A DNA stretch of 29,584 nt from an uncultured Mogibacterium sp. (GCF_938039775.1 NZ_CALHTQ010000030.1:1-29584); one strand, 5' to 3'. Shown: positions 1-8,366, counted from the first letter of the stretch. Made by a program: numbers and translations. Notes: generated by a model from the letters alone, not told the origin.

Positions 1-1729
1 TTACTAATCTAACCTTATCAGGATGCACTCTCATCGAGATGCATCTTGGTGCATAAGGTGATAGTTCAGCTCTTGGCTCTGAAATCTCCTCTAGCATGCT
101 GTCAAGGATGTGAGCTCTACCCTCTCTAGCCTGCTCAAGCGCCTGCTCTAGAATCTCTCTCGATAGACCGTGAACCTTGATATCCATCTGAATAGCAGTG
201 ATTCCATCAGGTGTACCAGTTACCTTGAAGTCCATGTCTCCAAGGAAGTCTTCCATACCCTGAATATCAGATAAAATAGCATATCTGCTGCTTCCGTCTT
301 CCTCTACTCTCTCAATTAGGCCCATAGCGATTCCTGATACTGGCTTCTTGATTGGAACTCCGGCATCCATAAGCGCTAGGCAAGAGCCACAAGTTGATGC
401 CATCGAAGATGATCCGTTTGAAGATAGAACCTCCGATACCACTCTGATTGCATATGGGAATTCCTCTTCGCTTGGAATTACAGGAAGAAGTGCTCTCTCT
501 GCAAGAGCTCCGTGTCCAATCTCTCTTCTACCTGGGCTACGAGGTGGCTTTGGCTCACCTGTAGAGTAACCTGGGAAGTTATATTGATGCATGTATCTCT
601 TGGTAGTTCTATCGATATCAATGCTATCTAAATCCTGTGCCTCTGATAGAGGTGCAAGTGTAGCGACTGATAGAACCTGAGTCTGCCCTCTCTTGAATAG
701 TCCTGTACCATGTGCTCTTGGCAGGAATCCTGTCTCTGAGAATAGAGGTCTAATCTCGCTAAGCTTTCTGTTGTCAGGTCTTACGCCTTCATCAAGGATC
801 ATTGATCTAACCTGTTCCTTTTTGATGGCGTATAGAACCTCGCCTACTTCCTTATCCCTGTCTTCAAAGATCTCTGCAAAGTGTTCGTGAGTTTCAGTCT
901 CGACTTTCTCCATATTCTCAAGACGCTCAAGCTTATCAAATGTCTTTATCGCTGCAACCATCTTGTCTGTAGCGTAAGCACGAACGGCTTCATCTACATC
1001 ATCATCAGCCTTGAATACTACGTATTCCATCTTATCCTTGCCAACTTCCTTGACAATATCTTCGATGAAAGCACAAAGCTGCTTGATTTCTTCATGTGCA
1101 AACATGATTGCGTCGAGCATATCACTCTCAGATACTTCATCTGCACCAGCCTCAACCATCATGATAGCGTCCTTAGTTCCAGCTACAGCTAGGTCGATGT
1201 CAGACTTCATTCTCTGCTCATAAGTAGGATTGATGATAAGCTCTCCATCTACTCTTCCTACCTTTACGGAACCTGTTGGGCCATCCCATGGAATATCAGA
1301 TGTAGCAAGTGCAACAGATGAACCAATCATCGCTGCAACCTCTGGTGAGCAATCATGATCAACGCTCATCGCTACAGCAACAACGGAAACGTCATTTCTA
1401 AAGCCCTTTGGGAAAAGTGGTCTGAGCGGTCTATCCATCAGTCTTGATGTTAGGATTCCATGCTCTCCAGGTCTTCCTTCTCTCTTGATGTATCCGCCAG
1501 GAATCTTTCCTACAGCGTACATCTTCTCCTCATAATCGCAGCTAAGTGGAAAGAAATCGATATCCTGTCTTGGCTGCTTCGAAGCAGTAGCTGTACAGTT
1601 AACCACAGTGTCTCCATATCTAACTGTAACCTGGCCGTTTGCCTGCTCGCAAACCTTGCCAATTTCGAGCTGTAGCAATCTACCGCCTAGTGCTGTCCTA
1701 AATGTGTGATAATCAGTGAATCTTGCCAT
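1..1729 (-). CDS. pnp: Polyribonucleotide nucleotidyltransferase (PNPase), C-terminus beyond window edge
   Basis: PNPase is a phosphorolytic 3'-5' exoribonuclease of RNA decay. The visible 576 residues start [10 protein letters not shown] and show both RNase PH-like domains. The first carries the [15 protein letters not shown] substrate loop. The second carries [10 protein letters not shown], the FPGYSTGE segment, and GDMDFK near residue 500, which holds the metal-binding aspartates. The frame is still open at base 1, at [10 protein letters not shown], exactly where the KH domain begins, so about 125 residues (KH and S1) lie outside the window. The ATG at 1729 is preceded by AGGAAGGAG with good spacing. 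pnp follows rpsO, the classical arrangement, and is separated from it by a hairpin-rich 150-base leader. A weak promoter-like pair (TTGCAA, then TAAAAT with a short 15-base spacer) lies in that leader, but I do not count it as established. Confidence 0.97.
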   Translation of the reverse strand, partial: MARFTDYHTFRTALGGRLLQLEIGKVCEQANGQVTVRYGDTVVNCTATASKQPRQDIDFFPLSCDYEEKMYAVGKIPGGYIKREGRPGEHGILTSRLMDRPLRPLFPKGFRNDVSVVAVAMSVDHDCSPEVAAMIGSSVALATSDIPWDGPTGSVKVGRVDGELIINPTYEQRMKSDIDLAVAGTKDAIMMVEAGADEVSESDMLDAIMFAHEEIKQLCAFIEDIVKEVGKDKMEYVVFKADDDVDEAVRAYATDKMVAAIKTFDKLERLENMEKVETETHEHFAEIFEDRDKEVGEVLYAIKKEQVRSMILDEGVRPDNRKLSEIRPLFSETGFLPRAHGTGLFKRGQTQVLSVATLAPLSEAQDLDSIDIDRTTKRYMHQYNFPGYSTGEPKPPRSPGRREIGHGALAERALLPVIPSEEEFPYAIRVVSEVLSSNGSSSMASTCGSCLALMDAGVPIKKPVSGIAMGLIERVEEDGSSRYAILSDIQGMEDFLGDMDFKVTGTPDGITAIQMDIKVHGLSREILEQALEQAREGRAHILDSMLEEISEPRAELSPYAPRCISMRVHPDKVRLV

Positions 1730-1836
1730 AATTAACAACTCCTTCCTGTTAATCGTACTATTTTACTAATAAGATTCGCGTTGCAAACCGATCTAATAAC
1801 GATCGACTTCGGGATAATTATCCCTCCTATATACAA

Positions 1837-1862
1837 ATAAGCGGGATAGACATCCCGCTTAT
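1837..1862 (-). terminator. Hairpin after rpsO, before pnp
   Basis: This is an 11-bp perfect inverted repeat (ATAAGCGGGAT / ATCCCGCTTAT) around a 4-base loop, starting 17 bases past the rpsO stop codon. On the minus strand it is followed by TTATTTGTATATA, an imperfect U-tract. It is therefore either a leaky terminator or a processing stem between rpsO and pnp. A second palindrome follows it at 1811-1824. Confidence 0.7.
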
Positions 1863-1879
1863 ATTGTCAGATAATATTA

Positions 1880-2146
1880 CTACTTTCTGAGACCGAGTCT
1901 AGCAATGAGCGCTCTATATCTCTCGATATCAGTGTCCTTAAGATACTTAAGTAGGTTTCTTCTCTGTCCTACCATCTTAAGAAGCCCTCTTCTTGAATGG
2001 AAGTCCTTAGCGTGCTCCTTGAGGTGTCCGTTAAGATCGTTAATTCTGTAAGTTAGAATAGCAACCTGAACCTCTGGGGAACCTGTATCGCCTTCCTTAG
2101 TAGCATACTCTTTAATGATTTCCTGCTTCTTATCCTTTGTAAGCAT
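1880..2146 (-). CDS. rpsO: 30S ribosomal protein S15
   Basis: S15 is a primary 16S rRNA-binding protein of the small-subunit platform. The 88-residue product has the family's normal length. It contains the signature region with [11 protein letters not shown] near residue 20, [16 protein letters not shown] near residues 47-62, and the C-terminal [12 protein letters not shown]. The ATG at 2146 is preceded by a consensus AGGAGG seven bases upstream. It has its own candidate promoter (2237-2265) and a leader of about 85 bases that could form the kind of structure S15 uses for autoregulation. A hairpin terminator follows it. Confidence 0.98.
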   Translation of the reverse strand: MLTKDKKQEIIKEYATKEGDTGSPEVQVAILTYRINDLNGHLKEHAKDFHSRRGLLKMVGQRRNLLKYLKDTDIERYRALIARLGLRK

Positions 2147-2236
2147 TGTTTCTCCTCCTATTTTTTATCCGCCCTCACATCGCCACCGTTCGGAGTAACG
2201 AGTAGCCAAAGCAAGGGTATAAAAATTTACCTAGTT

Positions 2237-2265
2237 ATACTATCACACATGAGAGTGACTGTCTA
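2237..2265 (-). promoter_or_regulatory. Candidate sigma-A promoter of rpsO
   Basis: On the minus strand, TAGACA (2260-2265; 5 of 6 matches to the -35 consensus) lies exactly 17 bases from TAGTAT (2237-2242; 4 of 6 matches to the -10). It sits between the alkD stop and the rpsO start and would give a leader of about 85 bases. The call rests on sequence match and position only. Confidence 0.5.
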
Positions 2266-2278
2266 GCTTTCAGGCAAA

Positions 2279-2962
2279 TTACTTTAACGTCTTTAGATAC
2301 TTCTTCGTTTCATCGCTAATCCTATAGCTCTCCCTCGCCTTTTGAATAGCTTTTTTATGTACCCAATCACCGAGCACATGATTTTCAATGTAAGGAATCG
2401 CATTTTCATACTGCTTAGCCAGTGCAGTTGCAAAGTACCACGCCTGCATCATCTTGATGTAGTATTCATCAGATTTGATTCCCGCTACCCAGTCAAGATA
2501 CTTTGGGTCAAATTCCTCATCTAGATAAAACTCAAGAAGCACTTCCATACCGAACCTCACAGTGTAGGTCTCATTAGACGAAATCCATCTTTTGATCTCA
2601 TCTTCTAGTCTATCAAAATTACCTTTAAAAGCCTTCTTGAAACTAAGTAGGTCACAAGTTGCCCAATTGTCAATGTATGGAAGAAGCCTATCCACTTCAT
2701 ATATAGCCTCTTCATAGTCCTTTATTAAACAAATTATCATCCCATGGAGATTAATCTCTTCATAGTACTCATGAGGAAGTTGGTCTATAAAATCTCGATA
2801 ATCACCAGACTTAAAAAGTTGCTTTGCAAGGTTCCTTAGCGCAGGAGTCCTAACCCCAATAACTGAATCTGGGTTAACTCCTGGAATAAGCTTACATTGA
2901 AACTCTTTATAACCGAGGTCCTGCATTTCAAATAGACGCTTTCTAATTTCTATTCTGTTCAT
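2279..2962 (-). CDS. AlkD-family DNA alkylation repair glycosylase
   Basis: AlkD proteins are HEAT-like-repeat glycosylases that remove cationic alkylated purines (N3-methyladenine, N7-methylguanine) from DNA. The 227-residue protein keeps the family landmarks: IGVRTPALRNLAK (35-47), the NWATCD motif with W100 and D104, TYTVRFG with R136, and AWYFATALAKQY with W175. These match in order and near-identical spacing the Trp/Asp/Arg/Trp residues known to form the AlkD lesion site, so an active enzyme is expected. A GTG 15 bases upstream (2977) is also in frame, but AAAGGA sits at the right distance for the ATG at 2962, so I chose that start. The start overlaps the end of the DUF1275 gene by 20 bases, suggesting coupled translation. 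Confidence 0.92.
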   Translation of the reverse strand: MNRIEIRKRLFEMQDLGYKEFQCKLIPGVNPDSVIGVRTPALRNLAKQLFKSGDYRDFIDQLPHEYYEEINLHGMIICLIKDYEEAIYEVDRLLPYIDNWATCDLLSFKKAFKGNFDRLEDEIKRWISSNETYTVRFGMEVLLEFYLDEEFDPKYLDWVAGIKSDEYYIKMMQAWYFATALAKQYENAIPYIENHVLGDWVHKKAIQKARESYRISDETKKYLKTLK

Positions 2963-3641
2963 CGCGTTTCCTTTCACTAGTCTTATGATTAAAGAACATC
3001 AGAATATTAGCAATTAGAAGAAGCCCTACAACTATGAAAGAAGCAGATTCATTTATACGTCTAGTAAAGAAATCCCCTATAATCGCCCCTAGCACAAAGA
3101 ACATTATGCATCCATAGTAATGGAAACACTTTCGAGCATAGCTGAAATCTTTCGTCGCCAAATACATGTTTAAATTCATGGTTCCAATCTTGAGATTACC
3201 CGTGCACATAGTTGTCGAAATCGCATAGCCACGAACCTTTGCAAATGTAACCACCTGTATACCACAAGTGAGAGATATAAGTGAGTTTGCTATCAGATTA
3301 TACTCCTGTGGCAAAAAACCTGCCATGAACATCGCTATCATCTCAAAGAATATAGTTACCTGACGCCAGTGAAGTCTTGTAGGTCTATTCTTTCTGATTA
3401 TTTTAATGTGCTGAGATATCATAACACCAACTGCAAATGAAACAATTGGAACAAGGTAATGAAATACACCGTGCAGATTATGATTCCCTAGGCTAATAGC
3501 GAGAAGTACGATGTTACCAGTCTCTGCATTTGCAAAAACACCACCTCTACCCGTATACGAATAAGCATCCATAAAGCCCCCGCATATAGCGAGTAGAACA
3601 CCTATTCTCATGGATTCAGAAGTTTCAAATTCTTTTTTCAT
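2943..3641 (-). CDS. DUF1275 (YoaK-like) integral membrane protein
   Basis: This is a 232-residue polytopic membrane protein of the DUF1275/YoaK family. Its biochemical function is unknown, so none is assigned. The family hallmark is near the N-terminus: GGFMDAYSY (21-29) followed by FANAETGNIVLL (36-47). About six hydrophobic segments follow, including VFHYLVPIVSFAVGVMI, VTIFFEMIAMFMAGFL, SLISLTCGIQVVTFA, IMFFVLGAIIGDFF and a final segment near residues 200-218. A short charged tail (KTSERKRDEQNRN) ends it. There is no cleavable signal peptide. The start is preceded by a G-rich ribosome site (GGGGGGA). Its coding end overlaps the AlkD gene. No functional link to the LRR gene just upstream is evident apart from co-transcription. 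Confidence 0.88.
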   Translation of the reverse strand: MKKEFETSESMRIGVLLAICGGFMDAYSYTGRGGVFANAETGNIVLLAISLGNHNLHGVFHYLVPIVSFAVGVMISQHIKIIRKNRPTRLHWRQVTIFFEMIAMFMAGFLPQEYNLIANSLISLTCGIQVVTFAKVRGYAISTTMCTGNLKIGTMNLNMYLATKDFSYARKCFHYYGCIMFFVLGAIIGDFFTRRINESASFIVVGLLLIANILMFFNHKTSERKRDEQNRN

Positions 3642-3653
3642 CGTCCCCCCAAT

Positions 3654-4424
3654 CTATGCAAATGGATTCCACGCCTCTTCATCTGTCGAGTCTTCACCAC
3701 TACGAATTCTAGTCTGTTCATCGATAAGCAGTGCCACGATTTCCGAGTTACGTAGCTTTGCGGCCATCTCTACAAGTTCGCTTATATGTTCTGTCTGTAC
3801 AAGCCCTCTTCTGACCATGTATCTTATCGCATGTGTCCTGCTTTGGTCTATAGCAAGTCTGATTAGTGTCTCTCCGTATTCTTCCACATAATCATTAATT
3901 ATACCTACATCGCCAATTTTGTCCTGTTCTTCATCACTATCATGCTCCTCCATATAAGATAGAACTGCAATAGCTCTACTTTCTTTAGGAAGTATATCTA
4001 GCTTTTCTGGACTTATGCGTAGTTTCATAAGCTTAGGCACCCTTTCGAAAGCATCCAAGTCTATATCTTTCACACTGTCCGGTATGCATATATCTCTCAG
4101 CGAATTACATTCCAAGAACATCTCTGTATCAATACGCTTCACACCCTCTGGAAGCGACACACTTTCAAGTGCCCAGCAGTTTTCAAACACACCTATTCCA
4201 AATTCATCAACTCTAGCTGGAAGGATTATCTCCTTCATGTTATAGCACATCCTAAACGAATAGTTCCCAATACTTTTGACAGATTCTCCCATCTCTATGG
4301 TCTTAATCTGACCTCTCTCGCTAAATGCCCTATCCGCAATCGAAAAGACATACTTAGGTATAATGACGCGCGGTACATTTTCGTCATAGTTGATAAGGGT
4401 ATGTCCTGCTATCAGCTTTGGCAT
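3654..4424 (-). CDS. Cytoplasmic leucine-rich-repeat protein with ankyrin-like C-terminus
   Basis: The 256-residue protein has no signal peptide or membrane segment. Residues about 25-137 contain four to five BspA-type (LRR_5) repeats of about 23 residues, with the recurring pattern 'I...AF..C..L..I.LP..V..I'. Examples are SIGNYSFRMCYNMKEIILP and RIDTEMFLECNSLRDICIP. The C-terminal third, after an acidic linker (EEHDSDEEQD, 159-168), is helical and resembles degenerate ankyrin repeats, e.g. LVEMAAKLRNSEIVALLID (217-235). Most characterised BspA-like LRR proteins are surface proteins. This one is apparently cytosolic and follows a MoxR ATPase gene with 9 bases between them, so a role as adaptor or recognition subunit is my inference. 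AAGGAGG precedes the ATG and overlaps the moxR stop. Confidence 0.85.
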   Translation of the reverse strand: MPKLIAGHTLINYDENVPRVIIPKYVFSIADRAFSERGQIKTIEMGESVKSIGNYSFRMCYNMKEIILPARVDEFGIGVFENCWALESVSLPEGVKRIDTEMFLECNSLRDICIPDSVKDIDLDAFERVPKLMKLRISPEKLDILPKESRAIAVLSYMEEHDSDEEQDKIGDVGIINDYVEEYGETLIRLAIDQSRTHAIRYMVRRGLVQTEHISELVEMAAKLRNSEIVALLIDEQTRIRSGEDSTDEEAWNPFA

Positions 4425-4433
4425 ACTTCCTCC

Positions 4434-5936
4434 TTACTGCTTAAGGTTTTCAATCTCTACTGCAAGCTCTTGCTCTCGATCACTCATGATGAGGCCCTTG
4501 CTCCACCTCGAGTAATCTTCACTTCCATGCTTCGCTAGAAATCCAGCACTATATCTATCTTCTGATAGAGTTCTTACGAAAATCATCATCTCGCTATCTC
4601 CTTCAAAAGTATCCTCTATAAAAGCAAATGAATTTCTTAGTCGTTGCTGCACCGACTTAACGAGAGCATTTCGTTCGTCATTAAGTTTGCTCATTTCACC
4701 AGTAATAACTGACGAAGGCTCTCCTATTCCCCCCATAACATTGTGCATAATATCCCGCATCGTCTGAATAGACTTTCTTGCAATTCTCTCGTTCATCCTC
4801 GATACAGCATGAGCCTTCTTTCTATCGCGTAAGTCTTTATCCATTTCGGATGATATATTCTTAAGTATATGTGCAGCCTCATCGAGAGTAGCACCAAGTA
4901 AATCATCCTTATGAAGCTTAATGCGGTTCATAACATCATCAATAACCTTAGATTTCACAAACTCTCGTCTAAATTCAGAGCCGAGTGCATCGCTTAATAA
5001 TCTGACAACAGTAATACGCTCATCAAACGGTGCATTCGCAAGCTTTGATGCTGCCTGCTCCGACCCAGTTCCAGCTAAAATTCCGGCGATATCATATTCT
5101 CTCCTATAACGATAAAATAGGTCGTAGTACGAAGTGAAGTCGCGAGAGATTCTCTCATCCTGAATATACTGGCTTACAAGTTCAAAGTTCACTTCAATAT
5201 CGTTTTGTTCATATAAGAAGATCATCTCTGACAGGTCAACCCAGCCTCTTGCAGTTACAAAAAGTTTACCATCTACTGTCAATCTAACACTGTAGAAGTC
5301 ATCCTTCTTGATAGTCAAATAATTGAGAACCGAAGCATGAACAGCATTGTTTCTAGCATATACTAGCCACGGCTCAAGCTCTGGTTCTACGTCAATTCTC
5401 TTAAGTCTATCTAGTGTTGCAAGGTCAAACTCCCTGGCAGAGTTATTGTATTCGAGCGGGTTTCCAGCTGTAATAACAACCCAGCCTTTAGGCAGTCTAT
5501 GGCGACCAAATATCTTCATCTGTAGGAACTGCAGCATTGCGGGGGCTAGTGTTTCCGACACACAGTTTATCTCATCGAGAAAGAGAATACCCTCTCGTTT
5601 TCCAGTTTCCTCCATCTTGTCGTATACGCTAGCGATGATTTCACTCATCGTATATTCTGTGGTTCTGTAGCTCTCGTCACCATACTGATGTTCTGCAATA
5701 AAAGGTAAACCTATAGCACTCTGCCTTGTGTGGTGAGTCATAGAATATGACACGAGAGCTATATCTATTTCCTCAGCAACCTGAGACATTATTTCTGTCT
5801 TACCTACTCCTGGCGGACCGACGAGAAATATCGGCCTCTGCCTCTCTACTTGAATCTTGTATTCTCCAAATTCATCTTTTGATAGATATGAAATAACTGC
5901 ATATTTCACCTGATTTTTTGCTTCTTGAATGTTCAA
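4434..5936 (-). CDS. MoxR-type AAA+ ATPase
   Basis: MoxR ATPases act as chaperones or remodelers and typically work with a VWA-domain partner encoded beside them. This 500-residue protein has Walker A GPPGVGKT (40-47), Walker B GILFLDEIN (116-124), a sensor-1-like TAGNP (156-160) and the arginine-finger region LDRLKRIDV (175-183). The catalytic residues look intact. The ATPase core is followed by a long helical, charged C-terminal region (about 200-500) with no motif I recognise. That makes the protein longer than the usual MoxR of roughly 330 residues. The initiation codon is TTG: GGAG sits five bases before it and the nearby ATG in another frame stops at once. The gene lies 31 bases after the VWA gene and just before the LRR gene, so the three are very likely co-expressed. 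Confidence 0.9.
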   Translation of the reverse strand: MNIQEAKNQVKYAVISYLSKDEFGEYKIQVERQRPIFLVGPPGVGKTEIMSQVAEEIDIALVSYSMTHHTRQSAIGLPFIAEHQYGDESYRTTEYTMSEIIASVYDKMEETGKREGILFLDEINCVSETLAPAMLQFLQMKIFGRHRLPKGWVVITAGNPLEYNNSAREFDLATLDRLKRIDVEPELEPWLVYARNNAVHASVLNYLTIKKDDFYSVRLTVDGKLFVTARGWVDLSEMIFLYEQNDIEVNFELVSQYIQDERISRDFTSYYDLFYRYRREYDIAGILAGTGSEQAASKLANAPFDERITVVRLLSDALGSEFRREFVKSKVIDDVMNRIKLHKDDLLGATLDEAAHILKNISSEMDKDLRDRKKAHAVSRMNERIARKSIQTMRDIMHNVMGGIGEPSSVITGEMSKLNDERNALVKSVQQRLRNSFAFIEDTFEGDSEMMIFVRTLSEDRYSAGFLAKHGSEDYSRWSKGLIMSDREQELAVEIENLKQ

Positions 5937-5967
5937 ATTATCTCCATTTCCACATACTTAATATGCT

Positions 5968-7446
5968 TCACTCATCAAAATGCACCTTCATAGCCCACGC
6001 AGGAACTTCCTCGTCGAACGCATCGTCATCTACGAATATGAATGCCGTATCATATAATGGCTTCCTCTTTGGGTAAGTGCCTTTTCCGTCTGTAAAGTAC
6101 AGTAGCCCCCTAAGATTTCGGAGTTCTTTCTTTTTTATGAGCTCATTTATATAATGGAACACTGGTCGGAAATCAGTTCCTCCAAGCCCCTTTATCTCTA
6201 AATTTTGCAAGAATGTATCCACATCTTCTCTGCTCCTCAGCACAGTATCGTCCTGAATTTCTGCATCACATTGTATCACATGGATGTTAAATTTAGTCCC
6301 TAGCACATCGTTGTTGCCCAGTATCTCAAAGCTCTTGTCAACGAACTTCTTTACGAGGTCCCCATCTGTAGAGCCTGATGTATCAATAGCTATGACTAAG
6401 TCTCGGATATTCTTTTCATCTTTATACTCAAGAGGTTCTATCAGCGGCATATCCTTATATCTGTTAAGCCCATACGTATACATTATGTAGTCAAATGAAT
6501 CATCATCAACCTTTAGGGCTTCGTGCGTTGCCGCAAATTTCCTGAGAAATGTACTATAATCTATCCGCTTCTCCTCAGCATACCGCAGTTCCTTGCGCAT
6601 AGTACCTGCTACATCGCCAAATGTTACATCATCCACCTCAAGTGCTGTCTTGACCATCTCTCTTATCTTATCCCAGTCTTGATCGGATATAAGCGCTGCG
6701 CCATTACATTCATCATTACCATCAGACTCTTCAACACTTGAAATTTCAAACTTTTTATCAGCGTCATCATCGTAATTTGTGTGGTTATCTCTTCTATCAT
6801 GATTATCAGACTGAGAGCTATATTGGTTTTCATCATCTTGATTCGAAGCATCGCTATTACGATTTACTGTCTGCCCTGAATCATACCAGAGTGCATGACT
6901 ATCTACTGTAAACAGTTCTCTCATCAGGGATACCTCAGCTTCAATCGGTGGATCAGCCATGAAAGACTTATATAGTCTATCCGCAGAAAGCCTGCCCCTC
7001 TTAAACCTGATTTTCTTTAGTTCGTCGCGTCTCTCACTGCTTTGAGATGTTTTAAAACAACTATGTCCAAGAGACTCAATCATCTCTTCTACTGCTATAT
7101 CAGCTGCAAGGTCCCAGTACATCCTATTCACCTTCGCAGCGACGAAGTAATGTTTAAAGATACAATGTAACAAGACATGCATGTAGTCATGAGTTAACAC
7201 CGATAGCCCTTGTTTCATCATGGAAAATATCTCATCACCACTGTAATAAAGCGTAGTTCCATCTACCATGAAAACACTCTTTTTTTCTATTACAGGAACC
7301 TTCTTAAGCGCAAAAACAGCAGAGTCCATAAACCGCATGTTCGCGACTATCTTGTCCTGCGCTGCGGCGATTATCTTCTCTGCTAAAATCACATCTTTAT
7401 TAAATTCTCTATCGTTACGTTCTATATTAAAGCTCTGTGACACCAT
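5968..7446 (-). CDS. DUF2201-type metallopeptidase-like protein with C-terminal VWA domain
   Basis: The protein has 492 residues from the chosen start. The N-terminal half resembles the DUF2201 putative metallopeptidase region. It has a zincin-like helix HDYMH (86-90) followed by YWDLAADIAVEEMIE (110-124), but the usual Glu of HExxH is Asp here. A Ser/Asn/Asp-rich linker spans about 198-250. The C-terminal half (350-492) is a VWA-like domain with a MIDAS motif DTSGS (355-359), a threonine in GGTD (424) and an aspartate in TDG (453). MIDAS domains bind a divalent ion and mediate protein contacts. With the adjacent MoxR ATPase it forms a typical MoxR-VWA pair. The ATG at 7446 has AGGAG upstream. 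A possible longer form from 7473 lacks such a site. The start overlaps the ribF end by 20 bases. Confidence 0.87.
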   Translation of the reverse strand: MVSQSFNIERNDREFNKDVILAEKIIAAAQDKIVANMRFMDSAVFALKKVPVIEKKSVFMVDGTTLYYSGDEIFSMMKQGLSVLTHDYMHVLLHCIFKHYFVAAKVNRMYWDLAADIAVEEMIESLGHSCFKTSQSSERRDELKKIRFKRGRLSADRLYKSFMADPPIEAEVSLMRELFTVDSHALWYDSGQTVNRNSDASNQDDENQYSSQSDNHDRRDNHTNYDDDADKKFEISSVEESDGNDECNGAALISDQDWDKIREMVKTALEVDDVTFGDVAGTMRKELRYAEEKRIDYSTFLRKFAATHEALKVDDDSFDYIMYTYGLNRYKDMPLIEPLEYKDEKNIRDLVIAIDTSGSTDGDLVKKFVDKSFEILGNNDVLGTKFNIHVIQCDAEIQDDTVLRSREDVDTFLQNLEIKGLGGTDFRPVFHYINELIKKKELRNLRGLLYFTDGKGTYPKRKPLYDTAFIFVDDDAFDEEVPAWAMKVHFDE

Positions 7447-8365
7447 GAAATCTCCTCGCTGACTCAACATCATCAGCTATGTGATTGGTGAGCAGCTCTA
7501 CAGTTTCAAATTTTACCTCTGGTCTATGGAGCTCAAGAAATTCTATGACAATTTCTCTTCCATATAGCTCTTTATTTATGCCAAATATGTGCGTCTCTAT
7601 GGATTTATCGTATTCACCGATAGTAGGCTTAGTACCAACGTTAGAAACGCTACAATAAGTAGAACCATCCACTGAAGTGCGAGTAAAGTACACTCCATTC
7701 ATAGGCGCAACCTTGTTTGAGGCGAGTTTAGTATTGGCAGTTGGAAAACCAATCGTTGATCCTATATGATTTCCACGAACTACGATTCCGCTAATACTAA
7801 AGGGTCTACCGAGAAACTCATTAGCCTTAACAATCTCACCAGCCTCGATATAATTTCTGATAGCCGTGGAACTAACGATTTCAGAACCGACTTTAACCGG
7901 CTCAACAACACTAGTCTCATATCCATATCTACCGCCAAGTTCGAGTAACAGCTTGTCATTACCACTAGCCCTTGTGCCAAAGCGGTAATTGAACCCACAA
8001 GATACACCCTTGACCTTTAGCTTATCACATAGAATATCTTTAATGAATACCTCTGGTGACATATTCATCGTAACTTCATCAAATGGTACATCAAACACAA
8101 CTTCGATACCTGCATCTTCGAAGAGTTGTAGTTTCTCTTTATCATTAGCGATAAAAAGAATCCCGCCATCTCCAGTCTTACTAAACACCTCCCGTGGGTG
8201 ATTAGAAAACGTAAAGCATGCTGGCTTCACACCAAGCTTATCAGCCATTTGAACTGCTGATTTCAATATCTTCTGATGTCCGATATGAACACCATCAAAG
8301 TTTCCTACTGCAACTGAAGTTTCATAATCAATATTAATATCTGCAAGTGATCTGTACACCTTCAT
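7427..8365 (-). CDS. ribF: Bifunctional riboflavin kinase / FAD synthetase
   Basis: RibF phosphorylates riboflavin to FMN and adenylylates FMN to FAD. The 312-residue protein has the normal length. The N-terminal nucleotidyltransferase domain has GNFDGVHIGH (21-30), with the HxGH-type motif. A segment near 158-172 ends in SSTAIRNYI, the ISSTxIR-like motif. The C-terminal riboflavin kinase domain has GNHIGSTIGFPTANT (198-212). The gene follows truB by one base, the common truB-ribF order. Its last 20 bases overlap the start of the VWA gene. I see no FMN riboswitch, as expected inside an operon. Confidence 0.97.
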   Translation of the reverse strand: MKVYRSLADINIDYETSVAVGNFDGVHIGHQKILKSAVQMADKLGVKPACFTFSNHPREVFSKTGDGGILFIANDKEKLQLFEDAGIEVVFDVPFDEVTMNMSPEVFIKDILCDKLKVKGVSCGFNYRFGTRASGNDKLLLELGGRYGYETSVVEPVKVGSEIVSSTAIRNYIEAGEIVKANEFLGRPFSISGIVVRGNHIGSTIGFPTANTKLASNKVAPMNGVYFTRTSVDGSTYCSVSNVGTKPTIGEYDKSIETHIFGINKELYGREIVIEFLELHRPEVKFETVELLTNHIADDVESARRFHGVTEL

Positions 8366-8366
8366 A

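Noticed and set aside
881..1192. A plus-strand reading frame of about 100 codons opposite pnp
   Set aside because: It overlaps conserved PNPase coding sequence and has no recognisable domain.
7447..7473. A nine-residue longer N-terminus for the VWA protein
   Set aside because: The ATG at 7446 has a proper AGGAG site and the upstream start lacks one.
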